NCBI RefSeq assembly: GCF_014356525.2
Contig: NC_052516.1
Span: 28,564,854 to 28,628,853, forward strand
Length of the DNA stretch: 64,000 nucleotides
Direction of reading: 5' to 3'
Source of the DNA: Nilaparvata lugens
Taxonomy: Eukaryota; Arthropoda; Insecta; Hemiptera; Delphacidae
Position 1 is the stretch's first letter; every line of letters begins with the position of its first letter. A program made the position numbers and the translations under genes. This document shows positions 43,975 through 56,106 of the stretch, piece after piece. The notes under the pieces are model-generated. The model had not been told where the DNA came from and did not search any database. It was given only the letters and a program-made list of their open reading frames with translations.

Positions 43975-45140
43975 CTCGGAATCATAAAAAACCAAGGTCT
44001 GTAGTCTATGGCTATGGAACTTGAAATGAACTATGGAAATAAGAGAAAGAAGCAGCAGTTCTGGATTTACTCTTTAGACTAGCAGGCATGCTCGCTTCGC
44101 TCGCCTTATCATTCATCATATCTCAATCATTTATTTGATTTTGTGATGGTGTAAATATACAACAAATGAATTATCAGGTACCCTACATAATCAAGTACTT
44201 GGAAATATCATGGAGAGAATTAACTGGTCTATAATAAATGAAGTGAAACAGAATTTTTTGGGAAAATAATAATGATTTCTTACTTGTTTTAGTTGGCATT
44301 GCACTCACAAGTTTTTTCGTTAATTCATCATCTACTTTGGCATGATCCGATCGTTGCTCATCAATCTATGTGAAAAAGCATAAATATAAGAATATCAAAG
44401 AATGAAAAATATGCATTTTATTTTTAAAGAATACAATAATCATAACTTGGAGTCCAAATACACAGTTTCGATTAAATCAAGATAAGTTAAATTAGTTTTT
44501 GTAGTTTAAAGTAGTGTTAAATTGGTATATTCAACACTGGTTGAATCATCAAGTAACGGTAGACTATCTATAATATTAGTTAAATCATAAAATTAGTATA
44601 AATTGTATAGTCCGCCAATGTGAAAATCTGAGAAATTTCTGTTGATAGAGTAATTAAATAGCTGTAGTCTCTTTCCAGATCCATGAGAATATGTCTATCA
44701 ATTACTTTTTCCAAATGTCTTCTGGTTGTGAGTCCTTATTCCATAGACTGCATGAATCAATATTCTAGTATGCAGAATATAACACTTGAAACTGAAAAGC
44801 TAGGATTAGGCAAGTCAATGATATTGTGAATTGATTACAGCTCTATAAGCAAATAGCTTTATAAAGCCTTATTTAATATCCATGATTCCTAGCTCCACGT
44901 TTTGTTTTACAATACTAACATGGAAAATAGTGTTCATACAAATTATATTGTGAGAACCTGCAACAGTCATAACATGTAGGCAGTACTCCGGGAACCCGAA
45001 TGGACGTCTCAGCTCTCAGTTCCCACAAACGGTGATGAATTTTTTTCAGTCCCGCTCAGACCATCGTAGCGAAAGGTACTCCACAAATTATATTTGAATT
45101 ATTAATTCACATTGTCACGTTACTTTTGGTGGAGTACGCT
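43975..45140. other. No gene recognised
   Basis: AT-rich with a GC-richer patch at 44985-45070 (GGGAACCCGAATGGACG). No exon or paired repeat found. Confidence 0.35.
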
Positions 45141-45142
45141 TA

Positions 45143-45690
45143 GCCTCTTGCTTGGCGTCAATCGGTAGAGCATGAGAGTTATTTTAATAATTATAAAATC
45201 TGGTCGTGGTTTTACTAGGATATAATCTCACTAAAATTTTCATATGCCCAGACATGAGCTTTCACAATAATACTGATAATTTATAAAAAAAATATATATA
45301 TAATATATAAAACTTATATCCTATAGTATTGAGGAATAAAAAGAATAGTACACCATAAAAAAATTTGATACATATATTAACAAATATCTCAAAAATAAAC
45401 CAAAGCAAAAATATATAGAGCGACAAAACAAATATATATTAAAACAAGAAACGAAATCAATAAAATATCACAGGTTAATACTATTTTTTGAGCTCTATAG
45501 CACGAAACTCTACCATGTGCTTTCACTTCATGATCATATGCACTCATCTGCATGTAGCTTCGACATCAACTTGCTGATGCTTGTCGACTTGGATAATTCT
45601 ATTCCAAATATAAACTTCTCAAATCAGAGCATGATGAATTGACAAATCAATAATCCAAATATATATTAATTCCTATGGTTTCCAATAGAT
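45143..45690 (+). mobile_element. tRNA-Lys-headed SINE-like repeat, copy 1
   Basis: The first 75 bp follow tRNA-Lys: GCC at the acceptor, TCAATCGGTAGAGCATGAGA (19 of 20 equal to the D-arm and anticodon stem as I know it), then TCTGGTCGTGG before the T-arm. The anticodon loop is expanded and the B box is damaged (GGTTTTACTAGG). The following 470 bp match copy 2 at 53115. A pol III A box is retained; the B box is not. Confidence 0.6.
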
Positions 45691-46121
45691 TTCTTTATAA
45701 TAAATATATTTATCTCAGGGTGCGAGATTCGGCACCTGATGGAAATAGATAGATCAATTCATCTAGTGAATCAGAGCTATATTATATTATCGCAAATTAT
45801 ATTATAAAAATTATGATCATATGAACATTTGTATTATCAGCCTAGAACTTAGTATTCTTTTAATTGGTGTATCTTTTGATATATGAATTGACTCGTTACT
45901 ATCCAATAAAATACCTCTTATACAATCTTTAAACTTGCGCAAGTATTTTTACCAACTTCTTAATTTATAAAACCCTTTCGACGAGCTAGCTTTGATTTCT
46001 TATTTCATTTCGAAGCACTGAGGGCGCCCTATCACTATTTCAAATATTATTCACCCACGTGCTGGATTTTCTATGAGCTGCTGATGGCGATCCAAACTCC
46101 TGGTGGTCCTGGATTATTTGT

Positions 46122-46461
46122 GGCCGAAGTCGTCTCTTCCAAGAGATTAAAAATATTAAAATGACTTTTGCTTTACAATAGCATCACAAAGTCTTATGAG
46201 AAAATTTAGTAATTCGATTCAACTTTAAGTTATCAAAAGGTACAGTAAGATATTGCGCTCTATAATTTTTGGTGACATCTCATGGTGGTGGCTGAAGTCG
46301 TCTCTTCCAAGGGATTAAAAATATTTTAATGACTTTTGCTTTACAATAGCATCACAAAGTCTTATGAGAAAATTTAGTAATTCGATTCAACTTTAAGTTA
46401 TTAATAGGTATAGTAAGATATTGTGCTCTATAATATTTTTGGTGACATCTCATGGTGGTTG
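46122..46461. repeat. Tandem duplication, unit 168 bp
   Basis: 46122-46289 and 46290-46461 are near-identical, each starting GGC(C/T)GAAGTCGTCTCTTCC. No coding content. Confidence 0.8.
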
Positions 46462-48261
46462 GCAGGCAAGTGGGGAAGTTCTCTTTTCTAATTCACAATT
46501 TTTCATTTCCGATTTCCAAATTTACATAAAATTTAAATAATCTGTTCCTCCGCCATTCATGGCTCAAATAGTTCGTGCTGATCTATTAAATTATTACTTA
46601 TGCTGCATCTTTGATAGTTCATCTGCCTTCGGGCCATATCCAAAACATAAACTGTACAACAATAATTCATAAATTCTTAACATTTATAGAAATATATACA
46701 AATATATTTGAATCGGCTCACTATTACCGCCTATCAATTGCTACCATATGATTGGTGCATGCGAATTATTATAGTATACATGCGCCTAGGAACCTCCTAC
46801 TTCCTTAATACATTAAATTATTTTTGTCTGGGTTTTTTAATACGTTTTTTACATGCAAAGTAATTTTTTAAAGATTATAGGTTGATTCTCATATTACAAC
46901 AATTAGCCACATGGATTTTCTGGTTCCTCAAGTTGCATACTATTTCGTTACAATAAGTTTCTGCCAAGGTGTTTGGCTAGATTCTATGTTATGCGACTCA
47001 GTCGATCATTAGGTCGCCGATCAATAGATATTTTAAGCCTAACCTCAAATTTTCAATATTTTGTATAATATTATATGGGTAGCAAAATTATTTTCATTTC
47101 TATTCGGCCGTTATAAATTTAGCCAGGATGCCTGATATTATGTAATCTTTAAACATTATCATCTTTGGCGATATTAGCCTATTATTCCACTTAGACCTAT
47201 AAATTTCTTCAAGTAGGAATTTTTATTCATCCATCCGAATTTCAAAACGTTACAACATGTATACTGAATTATTATTTAAAGTTTATAATCGTGAGCCAAT
47301 GTCGATCTCTTCTTAAAACATGAATCTGCAAGGCTTAGAACTTATCTGGCGCAGTTGGTAGGACGGTCGTGGTTGATTAACATAACTATCAGTTTTTAAA
47401 CCATTAACAATCGTCTAAAATAAGGACCTTGCATTCGTGGTCCGATAAAGTGGGGTAATTATCAAACTGTGACACCAACATTGCTAAAGTTCAGTGGATT
47501 TCTAACTTTGATATCATAACCATAAAATTCCTATACTACAGATAATGTCCAACTTTAATATCATCTTTGTGGAAAGTTCAGCATCATCTCCCCTGAAAGG
47601 ATATCAGGAGAGCATTCTCCTGCAAATTAATTCTCCTTGCATTCTGCAAAGTAGGCTTTCTTATCCCTAGCATTATGCCAGTAAAGATTTATTTTTAAAG
47701 AGTGAATCGACAAGGCTCGATTCTCAAATCAATACTCAATAAACTTATCTCACATCAATTATCAATGTGTATTAAAAATAGAATTTCCTTTTATGATATA
47801 GATAAATAAATTTGAACTTCTTACTCACATCATATGAAATCAATTTATTAATGAATCCGGACAATTCATTATCATAACTCAAATGAGCATTAACGTCAGA
47901 AGACACCTCTTGGTTATATTCTGAAAAATAGATTAGAATTGATTTGAACATTTGCTTATTATTTATTGTGCATGTAAAAATACTCACTATTTGTTATAAT
48001 AATAATAACAATTATAATAATAATCCTTTCCTTTCCTTTTTCCTTCGTCCTGGTACCCCTAGAAGAAGGGAGTTTATTATAGAAAATATAACAAACAAAA
48101 ATGGAAGATACACTTATAAAAAGAAATCTTACAAACAAAACAAATGAAGAATAATAAAAAAAGCAAGAATGACAAAAGATAAGAAAATTCCTTTTCAGTG
48201 GAAAATTTCAAAAATTATAAACCAGATGAAATATAAATTCTCCAAAACCTTCTAAAGAAGG
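46462..48261. other. No gene recognised; leader-like word at 47343
   Basis: TCTGGCGCAGTTGGTAGGAC at 47346-47365 resembles both a tRNA D-arm and the leader of some LTR elements, but no LTR pair or T-arm accompanies it. The block 48003-48130 looks like another retroelement edge. Confidence 0.35.
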
Positions 48262-50020
48262 TTTATTTATTTATTTATTCACAATGCAAATAACACTAAT
48301 GTAATAACATTGAAAGATGAAATAATAAGGTAGTCCTTGTGTCATTTTTCTTCCAAATTTATAGGTGACAAAGCTCAAGATAAGGTTAGAATTTCACGTG
48401 TATAATTTTTATAGAATTTTGGTTCAAAATAAACATTAAAACTATAAATTTTCGAATTTAGATGTCTTGAATTCATGAATTAATTAGAAATATTTCACTC
48501 AATTACCACTTTTAACGAATAATATTGAGTTATTTAAGAAATTTGGAACTATTCAAGAAACATAAAAGTTTGACTGGAGGAGTCAAGTTTTACATTATAT
48601 TAAAAAAAACTAGTACAATGTAAATAGTACATTGGTATATAATCAATCAGTGATTTCAAAATAATAATTTTCAATTTCAATCATATCAAATGAAAAATAG
48701 TTGTCAATCTTAAGTAGAAAAAAAATTAATTGATACATTGATAATAATTCATTTAATTGTATTGTGTAGCAATAGAATAATAAAACAATGGGATTTCAGT
48801 TGTTGCTTATCACAAATATAATAATACACAAGAAAAAAAAGATGGAAAAAAGAAAGAATTCATGAAGATTATTCAAATTTACTCAAATTATTTAACAGAA
48901 AGTGTTTCATCTTATTTTTAACAATTGAAATTCTATCCTGACCAATTAAATCATCTGGCAACTTATTGAAAATAGTTTGTACAAGATAACTAAGTTCACA
49001 TTCACCATGATTATTATTGTATTCGGGCACAATAAACCTCTTATATGCAGCACCTTGTTTCCGCTCATGCAAAATTCTACTTGACGTTTTATAGTTATTA
49101 GAAAAATAATTATTTAATAAGATATCATATCTGAAAAGATCGTTTACAGGAAGAATGCTATATTTTTTAAACAAATTTGGCTTAGGGTAACTCTCTTGTT
49201 TTGAATGAACTATTTTCAGCAAGGAATTTTGTAATCTCTTAACTCTATCAATTTCATAGCAACTTGCATTACCCCAAACATTGACACTGTATCTATAACT
49301 ACGGATCTACCTAGGGCTTTATAAACAACTATCAATGTCTTCTTTGAGACAAATCGCTGTAAGTTATATAAACCAAATAGACATGAGCGGAGACGCTGGC
49401 ATACACTATCAATGTGAGGACCCCACTTTAAACAATCATCACTGAAAATACCAAGATACTTTTGAATTGTAACTTGTTTGACCTTTTCATCACAAGTACG
49501 AGGAGATCCAAAGTTATTTCCATGTAGACAATTTAAGTAATGCATAGTAATATTAGTGGACTTTGAGGTTTCACGTGGCGGTCTCATATGCATACAAGTG
49601 TTTTTTTTTTAATTCAAAGTCAAGCCATTATCATGGATCCATCTTTGCATTCTATCAAAGTCTCTTTGTAGCAATATTCTTGCTTCATCAAAACTTGTGT
49701 GGCTGGCTACTATAACTGTGTCATCAGCATACTGGAATATATTTTAGTTTCCTTTGAAACACCAACCATTGTGATTACTGACACCAAATAAAGCAATGGT
49801 CCAAGATTGGAGCCTTGTGGCACACCAGAGGTGACAAATTCATGGCGACTGTAGGATTTTCCTACTTTAACAGTAACCTTTCGGCTATTCAAATAATCTA
49901 TTAACCAGTTAATACCTTGTCTTGACAAACCAATATATAATAATAATAATAATTTATAATAAAAGTCATTTTCAATGTTCATAATATAAGCATTATAATA
50001 TAGATCCAACAGATACATAT
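48262..50020 (-). mobile_element. LINE fragment, family F
   Basis: Minus strand. RT part near 49710-50018: INWLIDYLNSRKVTVKVG, TSGVPQGSNLGPLLYL, then in another frame CQYADDTVIVASHTSFDEAR and IHDNGLTLN. The C-terminal frames 49216-49593 (KYLGIFSDDCLKWGPHIDSV) and 48869-49222 (ending FLLNNLSKFE) follow. The 3' UTR ends in a TGAATAAATAAATAAA tail at 48262-48280. Several frameshifts; N-terminal half absent. Distinct from the other LINEs here. Confidence 0.8.
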
Positions 50021-51500
50021 TTCCAAATGAAGAACGTAAAATAATATTATCGCTGGTAATAATGATGTATTGTATCAGAAAATATATTAAATATTGGTGA
50101 AATATTCTATTAATCAGTATTCATGAAGATTCCCCTCAACGGAGAACTACCAAGAATAGATTAGCAAATACAGTACCTAATAAAGATTGAAAAGTAAATC
50201 TATGGATGTACCTTTTTGATAAGTAGCACAAACATTTCTCAGCATTTCGGTACTACTAGTTATCATAATTGACATGTAATCTTCATTATCACATTTCGTC
50301 AGAGAATGATGTAACCTGCTGGCCAAGAATTCAGTAGTAGTCTTTAAAATTTCCAACATATTTTTGTCACTGTCCAATTTTCCATTAAAATACTTTTCAA
50401 TTTCTTTTTTGAAATCCTGCAACATCGTTTTTCAATTTTAAATCTCAGCATAAAGAGGCTTTGAGCAACAAATGGTGACCACGTGCTCTCCTAAAATTGA
50501 AGAATTGTAGATATCTGTTATTTGTTGTAACACGTGCTCTGAACATATTGTATTGTAAGAATATGGATGCTCGAAGAGCTAGAATAATAAAAAGAACCGT
50601 TTCTCGAAACTATTGAGAATACAGTTGAATAGCCTACCTAGGCAGATGACAGTTGTATTCTTTTCAAAATAGTTTGAAACAGAATCAATTCTTTCATAGA
50701 AACTTGCTAACAGTATTCTTAACGTTATTCACAGACACGTTTACAATAGAAACCACACGGCCCACTATGTTTTGTGTTAACCCTTGTATATAGCTATAGC
50801 ATAAGTTGATGGCAGGTAAATGTAGATTGCATATAGCAATATAGATATATAGTTAGGAGAGAAGTGAAATATGGATATAAATCAGTGGTTTTTTGACAAT
50901 TTCTTAGTCTTTTTCATTCAATATGAAATATAGATATTATTTAGTTTACAATGTAACCATGTGGTTAGCATATGCTACAATTTTACCACGTAGTTAGCAT
51001 ATGAAGTAATTATATTATTATTGAAGCAATTATTTGAGTAAGCATGATATGAGTAGATGTCTTTATGAATTAGGTCATGAAGTAGGTTAGGCTATGTATA
51101 AATTATTAAAAAAATATATGTTGTGCAATGAATTATAATTTAATAATTATTAAGTTAGTTGAATCCAAATTCTTATGCTAAAGGTAAATTTGTAAATAGA
51201 ATTAGGTATGTTTGATTGAAACATGTTGACAATTAGTATAGCTATACAATGAGTATGAGAAACCTGCTTAATTAATAAGTATCTTATTAATTTGATTTAT
51301 TCAATTCAATTGTAATGATGTACTGTATGAAATTGTATTTCGTTCTTCATTTCATGTATTTATTATTGAAGTATTTTCCATATTAGATTTATGAGATTGA
51401 TCACTGTATTAATCAAATTCGATGAGTATGTATTCAATTGTCAGTATCCAAACTTCAGATTTTAAATATTGGTAAAATATATGATATCATTTGTTTTAAT
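50021..51500. other. No gene recognised
   Basis: AT-rich. A short frame at 50177-50425 (-) has no recognisable domain. Confidence 0.35.
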
Positions 51501-51507
51501 AATGAAG

Positions 51508-52480
51508 GGGAGCCATAGTTTAAAATAATATATCATAATAAACATTATAGTAAATTTAAATTGATATTTGAATTCAGTTTGTAAGCTGAATATTAGGCTG
51601 GAGAGTTTGTGTGTAGGCGGAGCTAGAGGGCAAAGGTGATGAGGAGTGGAAAATTGTGGTTCCAGTATATAAGCAGGCAGACCATGTCTTGCGAGTTTAG
51701 TCTCTCTAGTCTCTTGGATTTTGGACAGTGTTCAGTGTAGGAGTGATTCTTTGGTTTCAGACTTCAATTATCCTATAGGGAATTGACTGAACCAGGTAAA
51801 GTTTATATTTAGAATTTTCAATTCTCCTTATTTCAAATTCACACCACCTCACCCTAAAAAGCCCAAATAAGTTTATTGAATTTTATAGCATCATAGTAAA
51901 GAGCAAACTTAGTTATTACTTCTTTTTAAATTCATATCTATAGACACAGTCTTAATTAATTTATTGAAGCTTATACTTGAAATTCTCTTGTAAGCACAAA
52001 TAATAGTTTTTCAAAGCTAGGCTCCCCTAATCACAATCATTCTTTGAAATTTATCAATTCTTTTATTCTTGACTGTAATCGTATTTTTAACTAGTGGTAT
52101 ACAATATTATGATTTTATATTTTACTCTTCAACTAATCTGATAAATAGGAACTGTTTGTTAAATTTCACTGTATAAAATTAAACTTGAACTGAAGTACTT
52201 TCAAAAACTCAATCATCTTGTATATTTTGAATCATTACTATACTTAAATCAATTTTATAAATTCATTTCAATTTAAAGTTTATTAATAAATTCATAATTA
52301 ACCTTTGTTTTGCCTTTCACTTTATACATTCCCTTACACACGACCCTGATCAATCTATCTTTATCTTTTTCTTCTATACTATTATTAGTTCAGTGAGTGA
52401 AATATAAGTATCCACACAGTGAGTGAAGTACAGTGCATTTTATCAATTCATAGTAATTGATTGGCGCCGGGCAAAATTCT
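51508..52480 (+). promoter_or_regulatory. LTR-like promoter region with PBS-like word
   Basis: TATATAAG at 51666-51673 is followed 33 bases later by an initiator-like TTTAGTC (A at 51699) and a donor-like CAGGTAAAG near 51796. Upstream is GAAGGGGAGCC (51506) and downstream the inverted GGCTCCCC (52024). TTGGCGCCGGGC at 52461 resembles the primer site of Gypsy elements. Together this suggests a 5' LTR and leader in plus orientation, but no second LTR is in the window. It could equally be a gene promoter. Confidence 0.35.
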
Positions 52481-53110
52481 GTATAGAGTGAGGAAATTCG
52501 AAACCCAATCTAAACAAAAATGACAGTGGAAAGAGTTCAGCTTGTGGTTCTTCCATGACTGAACACTATATAATAACTTTGTTGTAGTCTAGATATAGAC
52601 ACTGTGTTTCTACGTAAATATTTAAGAAACACCTACAAGAACAGTATGAAATTTCATGGAACACATCAAAAAATGAAAATCTGATTTAATCAACCACCAA
52701 GACATTCAAGCCACTAATCTATTGAAACAATTTGAGATACTAGTCTCTGTTGTTACACCATTATCAATAGTTTAATGGAGATTTAAAGGTGTAAAAATTG
52801 AAGCTGAAAACACAAATTGTCTCAATTTGTGTTATCTGAGACATAAATTGTCTCAAATTGATTTTTTTGAAAATTCCAAGTCATTTTATCCAATATGGTT
52901 GTCTACCACATTACCTTCACAACACGGAAAATTTCTATAGCTCTGAAAATATAAGCTCTAAATAATACAATACTGCAGTTAGGGCTTGACTACACATACT
53001 ACACATTTACTACCAGTATATATTTTGATAGCTCAAAGACAACATACTTATTAATAGATTATCATGGGAAAATTCATAACATGTATGACATTATTTTTTA
53101 ATGAATAACG
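52481..53110. other. No gene recognised
   Basis: AT-rich; contains a small inverted word ACACAAATTGTCTCAATTTGTGT near 52810-52832. Nothing else. Confidence 0.35.
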
Positions 53111-53114
53111 CTTT

Positions 53115-53656
53115 GCCTCTGCTTGGCTGCAATTGGTACAGCATGAGAATTAAATTCTATAAAATCTGGTCGTGGTTTTCTGGGATACAATTTCCCTAAA
53201 ATCTTAATATGCTCATTCAGGAGCTCTTGCAATAATTTAATACTGATAATTAACAAATATATATATGAGATTTGTACTCTATGGTATTGGGGAATAAAAT
53301 GAATGGTACACCATAAAAAATTAGATACATATATTGAATGAATAATTTTAAAGTCAGATCAATATAGAAAATATATAGAGCAACAAAATATACAATAAAA
53401 ACAAGAATAAATATATCAAGATAAAATATCACAGATCAGTACACTATTCTTCAGCTCAATAGCACGAGACTTTACCATGTGCTTTTCAATTCATTGATAA
53501 TATGCATTTATTTGCATGCAGCTTTGGTATCGACTTGCTGTTGCTTATCGATTTAGGTAATCTCACTTTATATATTATTTCATAAATCAGAGAATGATAA
53601 ATTGACAAATCAATAATTATAAATATATTAATTTCTATAATTTCCAGTAAATTTCT
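53115..53656 (+). mobile_element. tRNA-Lys-headed SINE-like repeat, copy 2
   Basis: Diverged copy of 45143-45690 over its full length: AATTGGTACAGCATGAGAAT, TCTGGTCGTGGTTTTCTGGG, and the same body. It ends in a long AT microsatellite. Confidence 0.6.
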
Positions 53657-53659
53657 TTA

Positions 53660-53660
53660 T

Positions 53661-53696
<36 letters not shown>

Positions 53697-53708
53697 ATAT
53701 TATATATA

Positions 53709-53750
<42 letters not shown>

Positions 53751-53790
53751 TATATTATATATATATATATTATATATATATATATATATT
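53660..53790. repeat. (AT)n microsatellite
   Basis: 130 bp of alternating TA with phase shifts, directly at the 3' end of SINE-like copy 2. Confidence 0.95.
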
Positions 53791-55090
53791 GTGCCTGACC
53801 TTTTAAAAGATGATAAAGAAGCTAATTTTGAATAAAATTTAGAATTTAGAAATAGGCCGACACATCTAGAAAATACCTGAGTCTATACCTAATTCATGCA
53901 GGTGAACGGGCTAGAGTCAAGAAAACTTCAATTAATCTTGCCATGCCTGATTTACTAGGTTTCTACTATAAACTAACACTACACTTTGAAATAATTAAAA
54001 AAAAAATACAAACAACTTCAATAAACATTGGCAACTAAAATCGAACAACAGAAACAACAATATCATGTTACTTTGTTGACATTCTTCATCTGATTCGGGG
54101 GCGCATTACTATCCCCGTTTAGATAGCAATATGTCACAAAACCAAACAAGATCAGTCATAAAATAACAAATAATTAACTTCAACATGAAATTACTCAAGA
54201 AAGAAAAGCCCGTTGAACCCAAATTTCGTCGATAGTAACCCATATAACCCATTTCATAATAATTTTGAATCCCCACTTTTGATTGACATTCTCGAATGAA
54301 CCTTTGTTTCACTACACTGCACTTTCGTTGGTCTGTACGTTGCTTTATCGTCGGGGTTACAGTACCTTGTTTTTGGCGGTGAACTTTTACCGGTTGAATT
54401 TGGCTTGACGGCGACGTCCTCTTACATCCCTAGACCTGTCGTCTGAATGGGTGTCTTGAAGCGGTGTTACATAAAGTTGCGGAACCAAAGGGGTGGTAGT
54501 ACAAGAAGTTGGTTTGGGGACACACATGAACCGCTTAGCGGTTATTTGAAGAAACAATTATTCGTACATGAAGAAGAAACACAATTAAACCTTTCAGGAC
54601 ATGGCACTACTAGAAAATTTAAACTTTAATAAAAATAAAACTAGCTCCTACATTAACTAATTATATAAACTTATAAACTTGCCCAAAAAGGGCGAAACAT
54701 AATGACTACATCTTTACTCTCGTAGTGCTCCTAGCAAAGTCCTCCAAAACGTAATCTGGTCTCTCGACTGGGGAATCCCCACTACTGTATTTAGAAACAG
54801 GTCTCCTATTGGGCGAAGGGAATCAATTTGACCAATCGTCGCGTGGCTTCTAGAGCCTTTGGACCAAATAGTAACTGCAAAATCGGTAGTTTGTTATAAT
54901 TTCATTGCTTGCTGTTTTCCAACTTATTGCACTCTATGTCGCGACAGGAAGGCTAAGTTTTAGAGATAATTCCATAATCTACATTCCTCGACGACTCGGA
55001 GCCACAATTTTTAAATATCTATCATGAGAAACTCGTGATGGAAGCTTACTGATGGAAGCAGCTAGAGTGCTAGCTTCAACTTATCCAAAC
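53791..55090. other. No gene recognised; GC-richer block 54330-54510
   Basis: A 60-residue plus-strand frame (54447-54629) and a 67-residue minus frame (54109-54312) show no domain. The GC-richer block may be a repeat. Confidence 0.35.
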
Positions 55091-55274
55091 CAAAGTCTAT
55101 AAATACAGGTCATGACACAATCCTGTGATGCATTGCAAAATCGCCATTTTATGGGGTTCAAGTTCACCAATTTTCAAATTTAACAGCTGTTATCATTAAG
55201 ACCGCCATAAATACCCCATAAGATGGCCGCTCCATAAGGAACACAAGTGTCATGACCTGTATTCATAGACCTCG
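55091..55274. mobile_element. 184-bp MITE, 8-bp target duplication
   Basis: Inverted ends share GTCTAT-AATACAGGTCATGACAC with one mismatch. ATCCAAAC flanks both sides (55083-55090 and 55275-55282). An inner inverted pair (GCCATTTTATGGGGT / ACCCCATAAGATGGC) adds to the fold-back. The 8-bp duplication suits hAT. Confidence 0.75.
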
Positions 55275-56100
55275 ATCCAAACATGGCCATCTATAGTGTA
55301 ACTTGTGTATGGTCATGATCTAAAGCATTAGAAACTAAAGAATATTAAAGGTGAAGCACAAATAATAAGATGTAGCACGAAAATAATAATACAAGTTTTA
55401 TTCGGAATAATACAGTTTTATTCAATTACATACTCAATTTCCAGGTCAAATATTTTTTATTCAAACTGAGTCTTATACTTTTAAAATTTCAAATTTTCAT
55501 CATGTGTCTGATTATCATGTATAGTGATATTGAAGATATTCATAAACATTCATTTGATAGGCTTTTCAAGTGATTGAATAATTATACAATAGTAATAAAT
55601 TGTTGTTTTATTGCTACTAACTGTTCAAATAAATTTATAATAATTATTGTTATCTTATCTTGAATATTATCTTATATAAAAAATAGATTTTAAATTTTAA
55701 ATGAAAAGAGATATCAATTAATTTTTTTCATCAACAATTTTCAATAATCCATGGATCTAGTCATGAAATATAATTGTCCACAAATAAATTGATCATTTCT
55801 TACTTTTGCATAGATATCAATTTTTCTGTTATATCGTAATGTAGATTTAGAAACACATATCAAAAAGTATCAAATTGTAAATTTTTCTAGAGCTTGGAGC
55901 TTTTGGAATGTGTTTAATGCAATTTTTTTATGTACAGTAGGCCTATGGAGCAGCTGATAAAATCTCATCAAGATGAAACTCCACTTTTCCATATTGGTCT
56001 GGTCAATACAGACATGAAAAAAGGGGATGTGCTTGCAATGTAAATATTTTGTAGTTTTAATTTCTATTATCTTATTAAGAATAATTTTTAAGTTAATAAC
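55275..56100. other. No gene recognised
   Basis: AT-rich 3' flank of the THAP gene. No exon seen. Confidence 0.35.
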
Positions 56101-56106
56101 CAGATT

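Noticed and set aside
45143..45215. Functional tRNA-Lys gene
   Set aside because: Anticodon loop is expanded and the T-arm/B box is destroyed, and the sequence continues into a repeat shared with 53115.
47343..47370. tRNA gene or primer site at TGGCGCAGTTGGTAGG
   Set aside because: No T-arm, acceptor pairing or LTR nearby.
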